This document shows positions 23,775-31,688 of a stretch of 64,000 nt of DNA, in pieces. Both the position numbers and the translations under genes were made by a program. Origin of the DNA: RGDT01 sp964630925 (GTDB taxonomy: Bacteria > Planctomycetota > Planctomycetia > Gemmatales > Gemmataceae); the NCBI GenBank assembly GCA_964630925.1, contig CAZVZK010000008.1:62001-126000 (forward strand), in the 5' to 3' direction. The notes below the pieces were generated by a model. It ran no database searches, was not told where the DNA came from, and saw only the letters and a list, made by a program, of their open reading frames with translations. Positions within the stretch are counted from its first letter, which is position 1. Each line of letters opens with the position of its first letter.

Positions 23775-25000
23775 CCGGACAGCGCCGCCGGGCCGAGCGT
23801 CACGATCCGGTACTCGCCCGGCGGGAACCGCTTCAGGTGCTCGGCGATGGCCGCCGGCGTCAGGCCCTCGATGGCCGCCTGGATCTCGTCGAACGAGCGC
23901 ACCCTACCCAGATTGTACCAGTCCGACGCCAGCGACAGCGCCCGCGACGACGTGGACTCCTGCTGCATGATCAGCGAGGTCTTGAGCCCCACGCGCACGC
24001 GGGCCACCTCCTCGTCCGTCACGCCCTTCTTGATCCGCTCCAGCTCCTCGATCAGCTTGTCCAGCGCCCGCTGCGCCTGCACGTTCAGCGACGCCGCGTA
24101 GGCCACCACCGCGCCGCGGTCCTTCATCGGCTGGTAGGAGGCGCTCACCGAGTAGCACAGCCCCTCCTTCTCGCGCAGCTCCGTGAACAGCCGCGCCCCC
24201 ATCCCGCCCGACAGCACGTTGACCGCCCCCAGGGCCGCGTAGTAATCCGGGTGCGGCACCGGCACGCTGGGGTACGCGATGGCGATCTGGGTCTGCTCGA
24301 CCTCCTTCGTCAGGTGCGCGCCACGCCCCGGCTCCGGGCCGTACTCCAGCGCCGGCGCCGCCGCGCCGCCCCAGCCGCCGAACAGCCGCCCCACCTGGTC
24401 GCGGATCGCGTCCCAGTCGAAGCTCCCCGTCACCGACAGGATCGTCCCCGCCGGCACGAAGTAGCGTCCGTGGAACCCGCGCACCCTCTCCGCCGTGATC
24501 GCCTCGATGCCCTCCAGCGTCCCCCGGTGGTCGTTGCTCAAGGGCGCCGGGTACATGTGCTTCCGCAGCTCGACCATCAGCTTCGTGCTGGGCTCGTCCT
24601 CCAGACCCTTGATGTCCTGGATCGCCAGGTCCTGCACCGCCTCCAGCTCGTCCTCGGGCAGGTGCGGCCTGAGGAGGATGTCGGCGTAGATGTCCAGCGC
24701 CGCCGGCAGGTTGCGGCCCAGGGTCGTCCCCCAGAAACGCATGTGGTGGACGCCGACGCTCTCGCTGGAATCGACGCCGAGCCGGTCCAGGGCCATCATC
24801 AGCGCCCGGCTGTCGCGTTCGCCGGCCCCGCGCGTGATCATCTCCGCCAGCACGCCGGCCAGCCCCGCCTCCCCCGCCGGGTCGCGGGCGCAGCCGGCGG
24901 GCACGAGGAAGTAGAACGTCGCCGAACGCACGTGCTCCATCCGCTCGCCGAGCAGGACGAGGCCGTTGGGGAATGTGTGCTGCTGGATGCTTGGTTGCAC
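23756..25000 (-). CDS. M16-family peptidase homologue, non-catalytic partner
   Basis: A 414-aa M16 protein without the HxxEH motif (the place reads GLAGVLAEMI), but with the RxxxGLxYSV substrate loop (LREKEGLCYSVSASYQ). This is the classic inactive partner, comparable to mitochondrial MPP alpha or PqqG-type subunits. I chose GTG at 25000 because GGGAGG lies 7 nt upstream; the in-frame GTG at 25030 lacks a Shine-Dalgarno. TATGAT at 25042-25037 may be the -10. The last six codons (GASGGA-stop) come from the palindromic element, so the original C-terminus may have been trimmed. Confidence 0.88.
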   Translation of the reverse strand: MQPSIQQHTFPNGLVLLGERMEHVRSATFYFLVPAGCARDPAGEAGLAGVLAEMITRGAGERDSRALMMALDRLGVDSSESVGVHHMRFWGTTLGRNLPAALDIYADILLRPHLPEDELEAVQDLAIQDIKGLEDEPSTKLMVELRKHMYPAPLSNDHRGTLEGIEAITAERVRGFHGRYFVPAGTILSVTGSFDWDAIRDQVGRLFGGWGGAAAPALEYGPEPGRGAHLTKEVEQTQIAIAYPSVPVPHPDYYAALGAVNVLSGGMGARLFTELREKEGLCYSVSASYQPMKDRGAVVAYAASLNVQAQRALDKLIEELERIKKGVTDEEVARVRVGLKTSLIMQQESTSSRALSLASDWYNLGRVRSFDEIQAAIEGLTPAAIAEHLKRFPPGEYRIVTLGPAALSGASGGA

Positions 25001-25037
25001 TGAGGGTCCTCCCGTGGGCCCTCGGCCCACCCCTACA

Positions 25038-25607
25038 TCATAGGGAGGCCGCCCCGCCTTCGCCCGGCGCCAGCAGCGGCACCGCCTTGTACACCACCCG
25101 CGAGCGGCGGAACCCGAGGGCCGCGTAAAGGCGGATCGCCGGCCCGTTCGACGCCGTCACCTCCAGCACCGCCCGGCCCATGCCGGCGTCGTACATGCCG
25201 TGCAGCGACTGCAAGAGGAGCGCCCGCCCCAGGCCCAGGCCGCGCCACCGCCCCAGCACGCCGACGTTCTGGATGCCGCCCAGGCCCGGACGCTCGCACA
25301 TCGCCTGCACGGTGCCGCACGGCCCGTCCGGCCCCTCAAGGAGCCACGTCGCCTCGGGGATGAACGCCCGCCGCCGCGTGATCTCCGCCATCAGCCCCAC
25401 CGCGCCCTCCACGCTCCCCAGGCTCGGGAACAGGAGGGCGTCCGGCGACCCCATGAAGCATGCCGCCAGCACCTCCCCGTGCGCCTGCAACAGGCTGGGG
25501 TGCCAGCGCCGGGGCACGAAGCCCGCCGGCCACCGCGGCCTGGGCAGGCCGGCCAGGGCGACCTCCATCTTGTAGCGCTTGTGGTATCCGGCCGCCAGCA
25601 CCGACAC
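25038..25607 (-). CDS. GNAT-family N-acetyltransferase
   Basis: A 189-aa protein. Acetyl-CoA-binding motif A: VGVLGRWRGLGLGRALLLQS (Q/R-x-x-G-x-G/A type), then LEVTASNGPAIRLYAALGFR, the GNAT motif B end. The N-terminal half (VSVLAAGYHKRYKMEVALAG) is a planctomycete-type extension. GTG at 25607 was chosen because upstream in-frame sequence is only the translated GGGATGA repeat (palindromic element D), giving spurious HPSSLIP peptides. Acceptor substrate unknown. Confidence 0.8.
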   Translation of the reverse strand: MSVLAAGYHKRYKMEVALAGLPRPRWPAGFVPRRWHPSLLQAHGEVLAACFMGSPDALLFPSLGSVEGAVGLMAEITRRRAFIPEATWLLEGPDGPCGTVQAMCERPGLGGIQNVGVLGRWRGLGLGRALLLQSLHGMYDAGMGRAVLEVTASNGPAIRLYAALGFRRSRVVYKAVPLLAPGEGGAASL

Positions 25608-25612
25608 CCCCT

Positions 25613-25704
25613 GAGAAGGGATGAGGGATGAGGGATGAGGGATGAAAGAAGAACGGGGTTGACTGTTCCTTTCATCCCTCATCCCTCACCCCTCATCCCT
25701 TCTC
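25613..25704. repeat. Palindromic element, family D, built of GGGATGA heptamers
   Basis: 36-bp arms (25613-25648 and 25669-25704) of tandem ATGAGGG units in opposite orientation, with essentially one differing position and a 20-nt middle. It lies between purF and the GNAT gene, abutting both. Not a CRISPR: no spacers, and the arms are inverted. Confidence 0.75.
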
Positions 25705-25705
25705 A

Positions 25706-27298
25706 CTATCCCCCCGTCGCCACCGCCACCTGCTCGTAGATCCGCCCGTTGCTCGGCACGTTCCGCGCCCGCAGCGACAGTTGATACAGCTCGGTCCCCG
25801 TCGCCGTCGGGTACTCCCCCGTCAGGCAGCCGCGGCACAGGTGCGTGTCCGGCAGGCCGATGCTCCGCGCCACCGAGGACAGGGGCAGGTACGCCAGCGA
25901 GTCGGCGCCCAGCTCCAGCGCCATCGCCGCCTCCTCCTCGCGCGTGATCCCCATCTCCTTCATGAACCGCGGCGCGAACAATTCGCGCACCGTGCTCATG
26001 TCGATGCCGTAGAAGCAAGGCGCCACGATCGGCGGGCACGCCACCCGCACGTGGATCTCCTTCGCCCCGCCACGCAGCCGCAGGTCCGTCAGCAGCGTCT
26101 TCATCGTCGTGCTGCGGACGATGGTGTCCTCCACCAGCAGGACACGCTTGCCCTCCAGCACCTCGCGCAGCGGCGTGTACTTGAGCTGCACCCGCTCTGC
26201 CCGGTTCTGCCCCTCGATGAAGGTGCGCCCGATGTAGCGGTTGCGGATCAGGCCCTCCATGGAGGGCACGCCCAGCTCGAACGCCATCGCGTCCGCCGCC
26301 GCCTTGCCCGTGTCCGGCACGGGGACCACGATGGTGTCGCGGTCCAGCGGCACGCGGGCGAAGGCCTTCTCCTGCCGCGCCAATTCGCGCCCCAGGGCCG
26401 CCCGCGTGGTGTAGACGCCGCGGCCGTCCAGGGTGCTGGCCACGTTGGCGAAGAAGATCCACTCGAAGAAGCAGTGCGACGGGTCCTTCACCGCAGCGAT
26501 CCGCTCGCGGCGGATCACGCCGTCCTGGATGAGGATCATCTCCCCCGGCTCCAGCGAGCGCACGTCGCGGAACCCCAGGTTCAACAGCGGCACGCTCTCG
26601 CTGGCGGCGGCGAAGAGCTGCCCGTCGGTGGCGTAGCACAGGGGGCGGAAGCCGTTGGGGTCGCGCATCACGACCATGTCCCCCATGCCGTTGAGGAACA
26701 CGATGTTGTACGCGCCGTCGAACTTCTTCACCAGGCGGCGGAACACGGCGAAGAGGTCGGGCCTGTCCTCGCCCGCCTGGCTCAGCTCGTGGCTCAGGTA
26801 GTGCTGGATCACCTCGGTGTCGGTGTCGCGGGTGAGGTGGTAGTCGGTCTGGGTGAGGAGCTCGTTGCGGAGCTTGGCGTAGTTGGCGAGTTGGCCGTTG
26901 AACGCGAAGGCGAACCACTTCCACTTGCACCCGTGCTGCCGCTCGAACGGCTGGGCGTAACTCTTGTCGTTGGCGCCGCAGGTGGCGTAGCGGACGTGGC
27001 CGATGGCGGCCCGCCCGGCGTACTCGCGCATGATCTCGTCGTACTTCTCGGGGTGGTTGAGGCGGAACGCCTCGATGACCGTGCCGATCTGCTTGTAGGT
27101 GTCGAGGAGCTTGTCACGGGTGGGGTTGTAGGAGGCGAGGCCGGCGGCGAGCTGCCCGCGGTTCTGCTGGTCGAGGAGGAGCCGGGGCATGAGCCGCGAC
27201 ACCTGCTCCGGGCCTGCGAGGGGGGCCAGCCGCGACGGCGCGCCCCCCGGCAGATGGTACAAAGCGGCGATGCCGCACTCGTGGTGCAATTCGTCCAT
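25706..27298 (-). CDS. purF: Amidophosphoribosyltransferase
   Basis: A 530-aa enzyme of the first committed purine step: PRPP + glutamine to 5-phosphoribosylamine. A seven-residue propeptide precedes the catalytic Cys8 (MDELHHECGIAALY). The glutaminase domain shows DQQNRGQLAAGLA, GHVRYATCGAND, FNGQLANY and GDMVVMRDPNGFRPLCYATD. The C-terminal phosphoribosyltransferase domain has the PRPP loop LLVEDTIVRSTT near residue 385. It is somewhat longer than E. coli PurF (505 aa). Later cysteines needed for an Fe-S cluster are not obvious. A good promoter lies at 27361-27389. Confidence 0.93.
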   Translation of the reverse strand: MDELHHECGIAALYHLPGGAPSRLAPLAGPEQVSRLMPRLLLDQQNRGQLAAGLASYNPTRDKLLDTYKQIGTVIEAFRLNHPEKYDEIMREYAGRAAIGHVRYATCGANDKSYAQPFERQHGCKWKWFAFAFNGQLANYAKLRNELLTQTDYHLTRDTDTEVIQHYLSHELSQAGEDRPDLFAVFRRLVKKFDGAYNIVFLNGMGDMVVMRDPNGFRPLCYATDGQLFAAASESVPLLNLGFRDVRSLEPGEMILIQDGVIRRERIAAVKDPSHCFFEWIFFANVASTLDGRGVYTTRAALGRELARQEKAFARVPLDRDTIVVPVPDTGKAAADAMAFELGVPSMEGLIRNRYIGRTFIEGQNRAERVQLKYTPLREVLEGKRVLLVEDTIVRSTTMKTLLTDLRLRGGAKEIHVRVACPPIVAPCFYGIDMSTVRELFAPRFMKEMGITREEEAAMALELGADSLAYLPLSSVARSIGLPDTHLCRGCLTGEYPTATGTELYQLSLRARNVPSNGRIYEQVAVATGG

Positions 27299-27360
27299 GC
27301 CGCTTTTCCCGATTGGGTGTCCCCGGCCGGCGGTCCCACCCGCCGTCCCCCTGCATGGGA

Positions 27361-27389
27361 AGTATAGGAGGGCCGCCCCCCTCCCACAA
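27361..27389 (-). promoter_or_regulatory. purF promoter
   Basis: On the minus strand TTGTGG (27389-27384), 17 nt, TATACT (27366-27361). The transcript would start near 27354, leaving a GC-rich leader of about 55 nt before the ATG at 27298. Confidence 0.5.
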
Positions 27390-27474
27390 GGAAATCGGAT
27401 GCCGCCGCGTGACCGGACGCGGGCGGCGCGGTAGGATAGCCGTCACCCCCCTTCCCCCCGCGCCAGGTGCCATC

Positions 27475-28101
27475 ATGACGCGTGCCGCCGCCGCCCTCCT
27501 GATGCTCTCCCTCTCCGGGTTACTCGCCCAGAAGCCGGGCGACCCCAGCCCCGAGCCGCCGCCGCCCGAGCCGATCAGCCTCACCATCGTCGGCAAGCGC
27601 GAGGTCACCGTGGACCGCGGCGGACGCACCTGGGACGACTTCAAGAAGGCCGTCCTGGGCGGCGCCCCCCCCGCCTCGGCCCCGGCCTGCTCGCTCTCCC
27701 TCAAGATCACCAACAACACGAAAGAGACCGTCCGGGTCCGCGTGACCGGCACCGCCCCCGCCCTGACCCTCACCCTCGACGGCAAGGCCGGCGCCCACTC
27801 CTGGACCTCGGCCGCCGGCGCCGGCAAGATGGGCGTCACCTACGAGGAGCTGAAGCCCGGCGCCAGCCACACCATCCCCCTGGCCACGCTCACCGGCTTC
27901 CAGTCACGCACGCACACGCACCTCGTCCCCCTCGGCGAGGGCGAGTACACCTTGAAGGCGGCCTACCGCACCTACATCTACACCGGCGAGGCGAAGGCGA
28001 AGGCGAAGGGCAAGGGGATCGCCGTCGGGGCCGCGTTCAAGGGCACGAACCCGCACACGCTCACGTCCGCCCCGTTCAAGCTGGCCGTCATCGGGAAGTG
28101 A
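27475..28101 (+). CDS. Exported hypothetical protein
   Basis: A 208-aa protein with a signal peptide (MTRAAAALLMLSLSGLLAQ), a Pro-rich stretch, then beta-strand-rich sequence (EPISLTIVGKREVTVDRGG, SLSLKITNNTKETVRVRVTG) and a Lys/Ala linker (GEAKAKAKGKG). It looks like an extracytoplasmic Ig-like or sandwich domain. No named family recognised. It is followed by a strong hairpin and a convergent gene. Confidence 0.75.
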   Translation: MTRAAAALLMLSLSGLLAQKPGDPSPEPPPPEPISLTIVGKREVTVDRGGRTWDDFKKAVLGGAPPASAPACSLSLKITNNTKETVRVRVTGTAPALTLTLDGKAGAHSWTSAAGAGKMGVTYEELKPGASHTIPLATLTGFQSRTHTHLVPLGEGEYTLKAAYRTYIYTGEAKAKAKGKGIAVGAAFKGTNPHTLTSAPFKLAVIGK

Positions 28102-28108
28102 ATGGCAA

Positions 28109-28146
28109 AGGCCCGCCGGACGCATGATCGCGCGTCCGGCGGGCCT
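28109..28146. terminator. Bidirectional terminator hairpin
   Basis: AGGCCCGCCGGACGC (28109-28123) and GCGTCCGGCGGGCCT (28132-28146) form a perfect 15-bp stem with an 8-nt loop, midway between two convergent stop codons. No U-tract, but stem strength and place suit termination in both directions. Confidence 0.65.
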
Positions 28147-28168
28147 GATGGCTTCCTGCGGATGGGTT

Positions 28169-30574
28169 TCAGGGCTTGCCGATGAAGCCCCCCCCTCCGC
28201 CCCCCGGCGTGGCGATCAGCGGGCAGTTGGGGTCGATCCCGCCGATCCCGAAGCCGCCCCCCACCCCGGCCTGGATGGCCTCCACGCGCGCCTTCGGCAG
28301 CTGCGCCTTCCACGCCGCCAGCCGCTTCTTCGCCGCCGCGTCCTGGGCGACGACGTTCACCTTCAAGGACTTCAGTGCCGGCAGGGCCTTCAGCGCCGCG
28401 GCCGAGGCCGTCGTCATGTCCGTGCCGCGGAGGTCGAGGTATTCGAGCCGCGTCAGCGCCTTGAGCGCCCCGACGCCCTTGTCGGTGACGGACGGCGCGA
28501 ACACGGTCAGCCGGCGGAGGGGCCTGAGCTTCGCCAGCGCCGCCAGGTCGGCGTCCTTCAGCCCCGTGTTGGAGACGTGCAGCTCGGTCAGGCCCTCGAA
28601 CGCGGCGAGTTTCTCCAGGGCCTTGCCGGTGAACTTCGGGGCCGCCGCGCCGCCGCCGCCGCGCGCCAGGTCGGGGATCGTCCAGCGCGTCTTGCCGGCC
28701 TCGGACGACACCATCGGCTGGATGCCGTGCAGCCCCCAGTGGCCGTCGAGCGTCAGCGTGCGCAGCCCCTTGTTGCCCTTCAGGTCGTCGAGGAAGGCGT
28801 CACTCACCGCCGTCTGGTACAGGCGCACCACCTCCAGGGTGGTCATCCCCTTGACGGCCTTGAGGTCGTCGTCGGTGTAGCCGCCGGACAGCTCGATCTT
28901 CTTGAGCCTGGGCAGGCTCTTCAGCCAGTCGAGCTTCTCGTCCCCGGCCTGGCCCCTCTCCCGACGTAGCGCCTCCAGCCGCTTCAGGTCGCCCAGGCTG
29001 GCGAGCGCCTTGCCGTCGAGGCCGTCCCCGTGCAGGTGCAGCTCGGTCAGGCCGGGCGTGGCCGCCAGGTGCTTCAGGCCGGCCTCCTTGAGGGGGACGC
29101 CGAGCAGCGCGAGCGTGCGCAGAGCCCTGGCGTCCGCCAGCTTGGCGAGGTGCTCGTCGGTGAAGCCGCCGGGCAGGAGGACGAGTGTGCGGAGCTGTGT
29201 CAGGCCGGCGATCTGGCCGAAGTCTTCGACGGAGACCTCCTGCCCGCCCAGGACAAGGCCCGGGATTGATTGCTTCTTCACCTCCGTGAGGAGCTTCCTC
29301 AGCCCCTCGCCGGACAGCTTCGCGAAGGCGCCGGCGGGCCCCTTGCCCCCAGGCGGCATCGCGCCGCCGCCGAAGCCGAACTGGCCGCCGAGGTTGCCAA
29401 GGTTCCCGAACTGCCCGAGCGCCCCGCCGAAGCCGCCCCCGGCCCCGAGGGCACCGCCGCCGAAGCCGAGCTGGCCGCCGCCGTTGCCGAGGTTGCCGAA
29501 GGCCCCGGCGAAGCCTCCCGCGATACCGCCACCGCCGCCGGCCGCCACGCCGGCCACCGGCTGGACGGCCCACCGCGCGGCGGCGGGTATCTGAACGGCC
29601 TTGGCGATCCCCGGCCCGGTCTGGCCGATCACCTTGATCGGCTCGCCGTCGGCGATCTGGTAGACGAGGAACGGCAGGGCGGACTTGAACGCCCGCGCCT
29701 TGGCCGGCGGCTCGACGGCGGCGGCCGCCGTCTTGGTGGGGGGCTTGTCGGCGGCCAGCAGGCTCAGGCCGGCGAGGCCGCCGCTCACGCAGAGGGCGGC
29801 CAAGGAGAGGGCGAGCAGCAGGGCGGCCTTTACGTTGCTCCGTGTCATCTCGGTGATCACTCCCCGGGCGAGGGCGGCGACGGCGGCGGTGGTGGCGGCG
29901 GTGAGCGGGGCCCCGGCGGACAGCAGCCCGGCGGCGGCGAGGGTCGTTTGGCGGAGCGCCGCGGGCACGGCGGCGGCGAGCAGCGGGAGGGCGGCGGGGG
30001 AGGCCAGGCCGCGCGCCTCCAGCCGGCGGCGCAGGGCGTCGCGGGCCTGGGCCAGGCGTTTGGACATCGACCCCTCGGGGATGCCGAGGACGCGGGCGGC
30101 CTGGGCGTTGGTCATCCCCTCCAGGTGGATGAGGACGAGCGGGGCGCGGTGCCTCTCGGGGAGGCGGTCCAGCTCGGCCAGCATGTCGGCGTCGGCGGTG
30201 GCGGCTTCGGGCGCGGGCACGGCTTCCAACCCTCCGGACTGTGGCGCCCGGGGCCGGGAGCGCAACCGGATGGCCACCTTTCGGGCGACGGCGTGGAGCC
30301 AGCCGCCCACGCCTTCGGACCAGTTGACGGCGCCGGCGCGGCGGGCCAGCACCAGCCAGGTCGCCTGGAAGGCGTCCTCCGCCTCGTGGGCGTCGCCGAG
30401 GATGCGGCGGCACACGGCCAGCACCATGCCGCCGTGCCGGTCCATGAGGAGCGCGAAGGCCTGTTGGTCGCCGTCCCGCGCGTAACGCAGGATGAGGTCG
30501 CGGTCCGTCTCGGTGCCGTCGGCCGCCATCCGCCGCGCGTAGTGTACCGCCTGGTCGAGCCGGCCCTGTGCCAT
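28169..30574 (-). CDS. ECF sigma factor fused to membrane segment and leucine-rich repeats
   Basis: An 801-aa fusion. Residues about 15-185 form an ECF sigma factor: region 2 FALLMDRHGGMVLAVCRRIL with EDAFQATWLVLARR, region 4 LPERHRAPLVLIHLEGMTNA and GIPEGSMSKRLAQARDALRR. Then come Ala-rich hydrophobic stretches and a likely membrane helix at about 246-275 (AALLLALSLAALCVSGGLAG). A Gly-rich linker at 340-410 follows, then LRRs at 420-760 (LTELHLHGDGLDGKALASLG). ECF proteins with long C-terminal extensions across the membrane are a known planctomycete type; here the outer sensor would be LRRs. The ATG at 30574 follows CGGAGG at 5 nt. The output genes are unknown. Confidence 0.85.
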   Translation of the reverse strand: MAQGRLDQAVHYARRMAADGTETDRDLILRYARDGDQQAFALLMDRHGGMVLAVCRRILGDAHEAEDAFQATWLVLARRAGAVNWSEGVGGWLHAVARKVAIRLRSRPRAPQSGGLEAVPAPEAATADADMLAELDRLPERHRAPLVLIHLEGMTNAQAARVLGIPEGSMSKRLAQARDALRRRLEARGLASPAALPLLAAAVPAALRQTTLAAAGLLSAGAPLTAATTAAVAALARGVITEMTRSNVKAALLLALSLAALCVSGGLAGLSLLAADKPPTKTAAAAVEPPAKARAFKSALPFLVYQIADGEPIKVIGQTGPGIAKAVQIPAAARWAVQPVAGVAAGGGGGIAGGFAGAFGNLGNGGGQLGFGGGALGAGGGFGGALGQFGNLGNLGGQFGFGGGAMPPGGKGPAGAFAKLSGEGLRKLLTEVKKQSIPGLVLGGQEVSVEDFGQIAGLTQLRTLVLLPGGFTDEHLAKLADARALRTLALLGVPLKEAGLKHLAATPGLTELHLHGDGLDGKALASLGDLKRLEALRRERGQAGDEKLDWLKSLPRLKKIELSGGYTDDDLKAVKGMTTLEVVRLYQTAVSDAFLDDLKGNKGLRTLTLDGHWGLHGIQPMVSSEAGKTRWTIPDLARGGGGAAAPKFTGKALEKLAAFEGLTELHVSNTGLKDADLAALAKLRPLRRLTVFAPSVTDKGVGALKALTRLEYLDLRGTDMTTASAAALKALPALKSLKVNVVAQDAAAKKRLAAWKAQLPKARVEAIQAGVGGGFGIGGIDPNCPLIATPGGGGGGFIGKP

Positions 30575-30746
30575 GCGGGCCTCCGGGTCTCCGTCTGCCT
30601 CCCCACCGGAGATATACCGGCGGCGGGGCCGGCAGATACGGAATCTCGGCCACGTAGTCCCACAACTCGCAGAGCCTCGCCGTGGGCAACGAGGCCAACA
30701 GCCGTCGCCGCGGCGGCTCCGACAGCCAACAGTCGGGATTGCGGGT

Positions 30747-30844
30747 CGGGGTGTTGTCTGCCGCATCTGCTCCTGGCCTGGGGGCCTTCACGGGAGGGGC
30801 GGGAGGAGGGGCCGGGAGCAGATGCCCGGCTCGTCAACACCCCC
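30747..30844. repeat. Imperfect long inverted repeat in a 471-nt intergenic region
   Basis: GCATCTGCTCCTGGCC (30763-30778) pairs with GGCCGGGAGCAGATGC (30810-30825) with one mismatch, and the outer GGGGTGTTG pairs with CAACACCCC (ending 30843-30844). The rest of the gap between the ECF-LRR gene and the gene at 31046 holds no ORF I can support. It may be a structured leader or another palindromic element. Confidence 0.5.
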
Positions 30845-31045
30845 GAATGCTGACGGGGGACCGTTCGAGAAGGTACTCGGAAAGGAGATTGCGAGCCGGG
30901 AGCGGGGCGGCTACGATTGCGGAGAAGGAGCAGGTCACAACGGGTGTGGGGAGAAGGCCGACCACCACTGACCAGATCACTTGCACAGGACGCCCAAGAA
31001 GCCCCCTCCCCGGTGATGGGACAACCAGGTAACAGGAGGCGCTCA

Positions 31046-31573
31046 ATGCCGCGCATGCTGATGGCCGCGTTCGCCGGTCTGGTCTTCCTGCACCTGAGCC
31101 TCGACTTCGTGTGGTGCCGGGCACGGGGAGAGCGTGTCGAGACCCCATCAATCGCCGACCTCCTTGATCGCTCGGAAGTTGTCCTGATCGGGGCCGTGAT
31201 CAAGAGTGCGCCAACAGGCCGATCCGTCAAGGATGTGGATATATCATTTTCCGAAGTGAAAACGGTGTTCGCAGTGCGGGCGGTGCTGAAAGGGAAGGCC
31301 ACGGTGAAGGAGGTCGCCGTCCTGCACTATCGGCCCGAGGCCGGCCAGGAGACGCTGGCCCGCTTGAGGGTTGCCAGCTTCCAAACCGTGGAAGAACGGC
31401 GGAAGCAGTCCGAGGGCGAGATCAAGAAGCCGAAGCCAACGGAGAGGGCGGTTCACTGGGATGGCGCCTACACGTTGTTCCTGAAAAAGAAGAATGACGC
31501 TGAGTACGTCCTTCTCACGGGGATGCGCGATTCCGCGCTGTCGGCACGGCGGCTAGAATGCTCCGAGGAGTGA
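31046..31573 (+). CDS. Exported hypothetical protein
   Basis: A 175-aa protein. Signal-anchor-like start (MPRMLMAAFAGLVFLHLSLD), then a domain beginning TPSIADLLDRSEVVLIGAVI, EVKTVFAVRAVLKGKATVKE and AYTLFLKKKNDAEYVLLTGM. The pattern of a secreted beta-barrel-like domain with an early DR-x-VVLIG strand recurs in planctomycete exported proteins; no named family. AGGAGG lies 6 nt before the ATG. Codon use is less GC-extreme than its neighbours. Confidence 0.75.
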   Translation: MPRMLMAAFAGLVFLHLSLDFVWCRARGERVETPSIADLLDRSEVVLIGAVIKSAPTGRSVKDVDISFSEVKTVFAVRAVLKGKATVKEVAVLHYRPEAGQETLARLRVASFQTVEERRKQSEGEIKKPKPTERAVHWDGAYTLFLKKKNDAEYVLLTGMRDSALSARRLECSEE

Positions 31574-31688
31574 CCGACCCGATCGATCCCATCCCGCTCT
31601 CAGGGCGCGGCGCATTCCCGCCCTGAGTGGAAAAACCCACGATGGAGCCGGCGGCGTGGCCAACTTCCGCGACGAGGGCCAGTCACGA

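Noticed and set aside
25613..25704. Possible CRISPR or minisatellite array
   Set aside because: Heptamers in two inverted arms with no spacers; a palindromic element.
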